Part shown: piece by piece, positions 58,425 through 62,956 of the stretch
How positions within the stretch are numbered: position 1 is the first letter of the stretch
How the letters are laid out: every line of letters begins with the position of its first letter
Assembly: GCA_043764015.1 (NCBI GenBank)
Contig: JAYUKY010000032.1
Coordinates: 1 to 62,956, forward strand
Direction: 5' to 3'
Length of the DNA: 62,956 bases
Source: JANYGM01 sp043764015
GTDB lineage: Bacteria > Bacteroidota > Bacteroidia > Cytophagales > Thermonemataceae
The notes under the pieces: generated by a model
The model's input: only the letters and a program-made list of their open reading frames with translations
What the model was told of the DNA's origin: nothing
Database searches by the model: none
Translations under genes and position numbers: made by a program

Positions 58425-60596
58425 ATGAAAAAAATAAACTTTGTTTTCTTCTTTTTGCTTATTTTTCTACAAAACATTCTTTTAGCACAAACACCTCATT
58501 CTCAATGGAGTATCTCCTCTCCTACAAAAGAAGCAAAAACTGGTGATATTGTAGAACTCGTTTATAGCGTTACTATTGAGGCTGATTGGTATCTTTATGG
58601 TTCTAATTTTGGAGAAGGCGGACCTCAAATTACAAGCATAAAAGCTAAAAAAGACCCTTCTTTTGAACTTGTAGGCAGATTAGAAAGTATTGGTTTTGAG
58701 AAAAAATTTGATAATACCTTTGATATGGATATTACCATTTTTAAGAAAAAAGCAGAATTTCGTCAGAAAATCAAGTTATTGGGGGGAAGCCCTGCAGGTG
58801 AAAGATTAAATTTCAATGCAGAAATAGATTTTCAAGTTTGTTCTGATAAAGAAGGTACTTGCAAACAAGGAACATATAAAACAACTTTTAATGACATCAA
58901 AATAATTCAAACAGAAGCCTCAAAAGTACCTGTTGAAAAAAAAAACGGAAAAATAGATAGTGTAAATAGTGATACATCAACTGTTCCCACTACTATTCCA
59001 AACCAAAATAGTACACAAGATACTACAAAAAATATTTCTGAAATTTCTAACCAAAAACTGCCACCAAAACCTGCTGTAAGTTTATTATCTTTTTTGATAA
59101 TTGCATTTGGAGGTGGTCTGTTGGCACTTCTAACGCCTTGCGTGTTCCCAATGATACCAATGACAGTATCAATTTTTATGAAAGATAGTTCAAAAATATC
59201 TCCAGAATTTGCAGCAACTCTTACACCAGAACGCCTAAAAATCCACACGCAAGAACATCAGCGCAAAGTACGCAAACAAGCAATTACGAAAGCGTTGGTT
59301 TATGGTTTTGCCATTATTGCCATTTATACGCTGATTGGCGGACTTGTGTCAGCTTTTATGGGCGTTGATTTTACCAATGATTTGAGTACAAGCGCAACAG
59401 CGAATATTATTTTCTTTTGTGTTTTTATCTTTTTTGCATTGTCTTTTTTAGGAATGTTTGAATTGGTTTTGCCTAGTTGGTTGGTGAACAAAATAGACGA
59501 AAAAGCTGACCAAGGTGGTTATTTGGGCGTTTTCTTTATGGCTTTTACACTTGTTTTGGTGTCGTTTTCGTGTACTGCACCCATTGCAGGAACGCTAATT
59601 TTAGCTGCTTTTGATGGCGAAATCCTGCGTCCTGCGCTTGGAATGATGGCTTTTTCGTCTGCATTTGCTATTCCTTTTGTTATTTTTGCTATTTTTCCTT
59701 CACTTTTGAAAAGTTTACCAAAATCTGGTGGCTGGCTCAACGTGCTAAAAGTGGTTTTAGGCTTTGCAGAACTTGCGCTTGCTTTTAAGTTTTTGAGTAC
59801 CGCAGACTTGGCTTATCATTGGGGAATTTTGGATAGAGATGAGTTTTTGACCATTTGGATAGTAATTTTTGCGGTTTTGGGTTTGTATTTGTTGGGCAAA
59901 ATCACGCTCCCACACGACAGCAAAATAGAAAAAATTTCTGTACCTCGTTTGCTTTTTGCTATGGTTAGTTTGTCTTTTTCTTTGTATATGTTGCCTGGTC
60001 TTTTTGGTGCAAATCTTACGCTTTTATCAGGGATTATTCCGCCGCAAACGACCAATAACTTTGATTTAGATGATTTAATCAAACAAAATGCAGGAAATTC
60101 TCCAATAAACAATAAAATGCTCAAAGAAAAAATAAAATACGCAGAATTTCTGAAAATGCCACTCGGAATTGAGGGATTTTTTGATTACGAACAAGGGTTT
60201 GCGTATGCACAAAAAGTCAATAAACCTGTTTTTTTAGATTTTACTGGTCACGGTTGCGCTAATTGCAGGAAAATGGAAGAAAATGTTTGGGTAAATCCAC
60301 GAGTTTTGGAGATGCTAAAAAATAATTATGTAGTAATTTCTTTGTATGTTGATGATAAAACAGAACTCCCTGAAAATGAGCATTATAAAGCAAAAAAAGA
60401 TGGAGAAATAAAAACTACTTTGGGTAAGAAAAACTTTTTTATTCAAATTGACAAATACCAATCTATTGCGCAACCTTATTATTGTTTGCTAGACACAAAA
60501 GGTAATTTAATGGTACAATCAGAAGGTTATAACGCTGATATTGAGAATTTTAGCAGTTTTTTAGAAAAAGGTTTGGTGGAGTTTAAGAAAAGATAA
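58425..60596 (+). CDS. DsbD-like thiol:disulfide interchange protein
   Basis: A 723-residue membrane protein from the ATG at 58425 (MKKINFVFFF): signal peptide, an N-terminal periplasmic DsbD-alpha domain with QVCSDKEGTC, a Ser/Thr-rich linker, eight membrane helices containing LLTPCVFPMIPMTV and CTAPIAGT (the two transmembrane cysteines), and a C-terminal thioredoxin domain with GHGCANCRKM (CANC). It moves reducing power from the cytoplasm to the periplasm. The frame opens at 58380, but the later ATG gives a proper signal. Confidence 0.93.
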   Translation: MKKINFVFFFLLIFLQNILLAQTPHSQWSISSPTKEAKTGDIVELVYSVTIEADWYLYGSNFGEGGPQITSIKAKKDPSFELVGRLESIGFEKKFDNTFDMDITIFKKKAEFRQKIKLLGGSPAGERLNFNAEIDFQVCSDKEGTCKQGTYKTTFNDIKIIQTEASKVPVEKKNGKIDSVNSDTSTVPTTIPNQNSTQDTTKNISEISNQKLPPKPAVSLLSFLIIAFGGGLLALLTPCVFPMIPMTVSIFMKDSSKISPEFAATLTPERLKIHTQEHQRKVRKQAITKALVYGFAIIAIYTLIGGLVSAFMGVDFTNDLSTSATANIIFFCVFIFFALSFLGMFELVLPSWLVNKIDEKADQGGYLGVFFMAFTLVLVSFSCTAPIAGTLILAAFDGEILRPALGMMAFSSAFAIPFVIFAIFPSLLKSLPKSGGWLNVLKVVLGFAELALAFKFLSTADLAYHWGILDRDEFLTIWIVIFAVLGLYLLGKITLPHDSKIEKISVPRLLFAMVSLSFSLYMLPGLFGANLTLLSGIIPPQTTNNFDLDDLIKQNAGNSPINNKMLKEKIKYAEFLKMPLGIEGFFDYEQGFAYAQKVNKPVFLDFTGHGCANCRKMEENVWVNPRVLEMLKNNYVVISLYVDDKTELPENEHYKAKKDGEIKTTLGKKNFFIQIDKYQSIAQPYYCLLDTKGNLMVQSEGYNADIENFSSFLEKGLVEFKKR

Positions 60597-60615
60597 AGCA
60601 AATTTTATCAAAACG

Positions 60616-60666
60616 AAAAAAGGATAATACAAAATACAATAAATTTATATTCTGTATTATCCTTTT
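60616..60666. terminator. bidirectional terminator
   Basis: AAAAAAGGATAATACA pairs with TGTATTATCCTTTT, between convergent dsbD-like and T9SS cargo genes. Confidence 0.75.
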
Positions 60667-60728
60667 GTATTTAATCCTGAAATCCTAAAATCATATAATC
60701 CTAAAACTAGCAGTTGCTAGCCTAGTCC

Positions 60729-62900
60729 TTACTTGATGACTACCAGCCTTTCTGTATAAGCCACGCCATTAAGTACAAGCGTGTAGAAATACACACCAGC
60801 CGACAAATTGCGTGTATTTATGCGGACATTATGTGTGCCTTGCGCCTGTGAAACCTCATTTGATACCTCCATTACACGAATACCCAAATTATTTGTAAGA
60901 TAAATAGCTACGCTACTACCTTCTTTATCAACCTCATAAGTGATAGTTGCCTCACCAGTTGTTGGATTTGGATAAATAGACAATAATTGTGTGGATTTTG
61001 GTGAAGTAGGAACATCTTTTGGCGTTTCTGCTTGGGTTTCTACTGTTTTGCTTTGATTCCGCATTGGTACTTTATAATCAGTATCACAAAACGCAAAAAC
61101 ATTGGCTGGTGATACTGGAGCTTGATAAGCCGTATTTTTTGCCTCAAAAACAATATCCCCTGCAGTAGCCTCTATAACCAAATCATTATCTACGCCAAGG
61201 AATATAGTATTAATAAATGATGAACCGAAATCATAATTGTACGCTTTACCAGCTTCTTCTCGTCCAAGCACAATGTTGTATGCTTTTACATTTATTGCTT
61301 GATGAAACGGAACGGGAATGCTATTAGCTCCATTAGGATTGATACCGCCAGTACGAATTAAACCACCATTTATCACTAAGTTACTTTTTAAAGTTTCATT
61401 CAATACTGGGATGTTTGCAAATCCCCCAAATACATTACCATAGACAAAATTTACAACTGGTGTATGCCTTACTACATCTGACAAACTAGGATTTGAAAAA
61501 CTAGGGCGTGTATCTACACTACCACCACTATAAGTTACAGGATAAGTAGCAATAAAAATAATATCTTCCTCTGGTTTTGTGGTATTTTTTCTTTTGATAC
61601 GTGCCACAATTTTAAGGTTAATTACTGGGTAAAAAGTATAACCAGTATTACCGTTTCCCAAACACCAACTCCATTTACTGTTGTTAGCTCTTTCATATTC
61701 AGAGGTTACTGCTCTTAAATTAGCTGTAACCTCTCCTATTTGCCCTATGGGATAATATTCTGTTCTATACAAATCAGTTATTTCAGTAGAACCTGTTGTA
61801 TAGGTGATTGTTGTTTTACTTTCTGCAACCATATTACCACCATCTGATTTACCTATACCAGCCACTTGGATAGCTACTTTTATGTCTGAAAGTTCCATAT
61901 CAGGATAAATAGCAGGATTTACGACATAAGAAATAGCTTCATTTAGCGTATTGGGAAGTAATTTTACTTGTAAATCTACGTAGTTTCTATATATTGTGGT
62001 AGCTACTGGCCACCCACTAATACCACACCAAACAGAGCCTGAACGTATTGGTACACCAAATTCTCCGTAATAAGTCTTAATATTAACCTTGGGAGTACGC
62101 AACAAATTAAAAACCCCTAATGTATTGTTATATTTTGGAATTAAAGTACTGCTGGTACCTTGACTATCAGAGCCTGGTATCAAAACAGAAACTGCATTTA
62201 TAGCAGTAACACTTCCTATATTACCTGTTGCCTTAAAATCATTCATAATCACTACACCAGAAGGAGAAGCTCCTTTGCTAGATTTTCCACCAGAAACAAA
62301 ATAATCAACCAATGAAATAACAGCATTTGCCGCCTCGCCTACTTGCGGAATTAGTTTAAGAAATGCAGTACCTTGGTCTGCTAACAATTGTAATTCTTCC
62401 AAATCCTCCTCTATGTTTAGTGCTTGCCCTACGTCTAAACTAAATGCTTTTTGTAAACCTTTTCCCAACTCTTGAAAAGTACCATCAACTGTTGCAGCAG
62501 CTTTTAAGCCTCCACTAACAACGCCTCCAAGTTCACTAAAACCAGTCAAAAAATCTGTACTTGTATTAGTTTGATTATTGTTGATTGGGGAAGAACGAGG
62601 TACACCTACAATATCTAAATTTACTTGTGCATTATTATTTAGTACAGCTTCTATCCTAATTTGCCCTTTATTCAGGCAAGTACAAGGGTCATAAGCAACA
62701 GGAATATCTGCATATAACCAATAAGGAAGGGTATTTCTAAAAGTATTAGCTGTAATAATGTTCAAATTCCTTGTAAACTTATCCAATGGCAACATTGGAC
62801 TTTTATTGGTTGTTAACAGATTTGATTGATATGCATAATTAGCACTTCCTTGTACAAACATAAGAGTATGTTTAGAAACTATTTTATAAAAATATAACAA
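60729..62900 (-). CDS. large T9SS type A sorting domain protein, 5' end doubtful
   Basis: A 723-residue beta-rich protein whose last 80 residues form a type A T9SS sorting domain: STQLLSIYPNPTTGEATITYE, then NLGIRVMEV and LSAGVYFYTLVLNGVAYTERLVVIK. The middle has no recognised enzyme domain. A cargo protein should have a signal peptide, but this frame starts only at a TTG (62900) or an ATG at 62861, with a weakly hydrophobic stretch before FVQGSANYAYQ. An in-frame TGA at 62910-62912 blocks any extension. So the 5' end is probably damaged or frameshifted. Confidence 0.75.
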   Translation of the reverse strand: MLYFYKIVSKHTLMFVQGSANYAYQSNLLTTNKSPMLPLDKFTRNLNIITANTFRNTLPYWLYADIPVAYDPCTCLNKGQIRIEAVLNNNAQVNLDIVGVPRSSPINNNQTNTSTDFLTGFSELGGVVSGGLKAAATVDGTFQELGKGLQKAFSLDVGQALNIEEDLEELQLLADQGTAFLKLIPQVGEAANAVISLVDYFVSGGKSSKGASPSGVVIMNDFKATGNIGSVTAINAVSVLIPGSDSQGTSSTLIPKYNNTLGVFNLLRTPKVNIKTYYGEFGVPIRSGSVWCGISGWPVATTIYRNYVDLQVKLLPNTLNEAISYVVNPAIYPDMELSDIKVAIQVAGIGKSDGGNMVAESKTTITYTTGSTEITDLYRTEYYPIGQIGEVTANLRAVTSEYERANNSKWSWCLGNGNTGYTFYPVINLKIVARIKRKNTTKPEEDIIFIATYPVTYSGGSVDTRPSFSNPSLSDVVRHTPVVNFVYGNVFGGFANIPVLNETLKSNLVINGGLIRTGGINPNGANSIPVPFHQAINVKAYNIVLGREEAGKAYNYDFGSSFINTIFLGVDNDLVIEATAGDIVFEAKNTAYQAPVSPANVFAFCDTDYKVPMRNQSKTVETQAETPKDVPTSPKSTQLLSIYPNPTTGEATITYEVDKEGSSVAIYLTNNLGIRVMEVSNEVSQAQGTHNVRINTRNLSAGVYFYTLVLNGVAYTERLVVIK

Positions 62901-62956
62901 TGTAATATATCAAATTTTTATTGTAATTTTGTATAAAAATAACATCATTATATTCA

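Noticed and set aside
1..62956. tRNA or rRNA genes
   Set aside because: I looked for cloverleaf T-arm words and rRNA blocks and saw none, but without a scanner I cannot exclude one.

Overview
The window looks like a chromosomal segment from an AT-rich Bacteroidota bacterium, most likely a gliding Cytophagales-type organism (inferred from gene content). Evidence: promoter -7 boxes of the form TAnnTTTG; type IX secretion traits (a PorE-like OmpA protein, one type B and one type A C-terminal sorting domain); and typical Bacteroidota families (DUF4129, DUF4271, DUF2256, DUF6952, GSCFA, DUF2807, a BatA-like von Willebrand protein). I saw no tRNA, rRNA or CRISPR array.

Layout. 1-6.1 kb: housekeeping genes (era, clpP, prfA) with small conserved proteins. 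6.1-10.7 kb: a defence patch with a lone 5mC methyltransferase, an unknown gene that appears frameshifted, a MITE-like insertion and a HincII-like restriction-modification pair. 10.7-16.9 kb: M28 peptidase, membrane proteins, hisA, a sensor kinase and a flavin reductase. 17.2-19.8 kb: a minus-strand run of 3'-5' exonuclease, SiaB-like kinase, SiaC-like target and RimB-like protease. 19.9-31.5 kb: PorE-like protein, murD, a PAS histidine kinase, a MOSC protein, pfkA, an adhesin-like protein and GSCFA. 31.6-38 kb: a lipoprotein/TPR pair, a PD-(D/E)XK-like two-gene unit, and a toxin-antitoxin module that sits between two diverged copies of the 5' end of an FtsX-type permease gene. 38-48 kb: rlmD, a T9SS cargo, an acyl-CoA reductase, leucine dehydrogenase, an arginyltransferase-like protein, a BatA-like protein and an M16 peptidase. 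48.1-50.3 kb: another restriction-modification pair. 50.4-62.9 kb: fumC, kptA, an ankyrin protein, a LUD protein, rdgB, maf, a Thg1-like protein, a DsbD-like protein and a large T9SS cargo.

Two non-coding layers stand out. Many intergenic gaps hold degenerate 7-bp tandem repeats (AATTGTG, AACTCAC, AATTACG, TTCGTAC and GTGTGAT types), some of which supply the start or stop codon of the next gene. There are also three MITE-like elements of about 224-229 bp with terminal inverted repeats, two of them flanked by 8-bp direct repeats, plus a dispersed long hairpin seen twice.

Gene-free stretches over 300 bp: 1821-2646 (two tiny ORFs, a heptamer array and a nested inverted repeat), 4530-5042 (terminator, MITE-like element, heptamer array) and 16885-17197 (heptamers and a MITE-like element). 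All calls come from reading the sequence and recalling family motifs; no database search was run.
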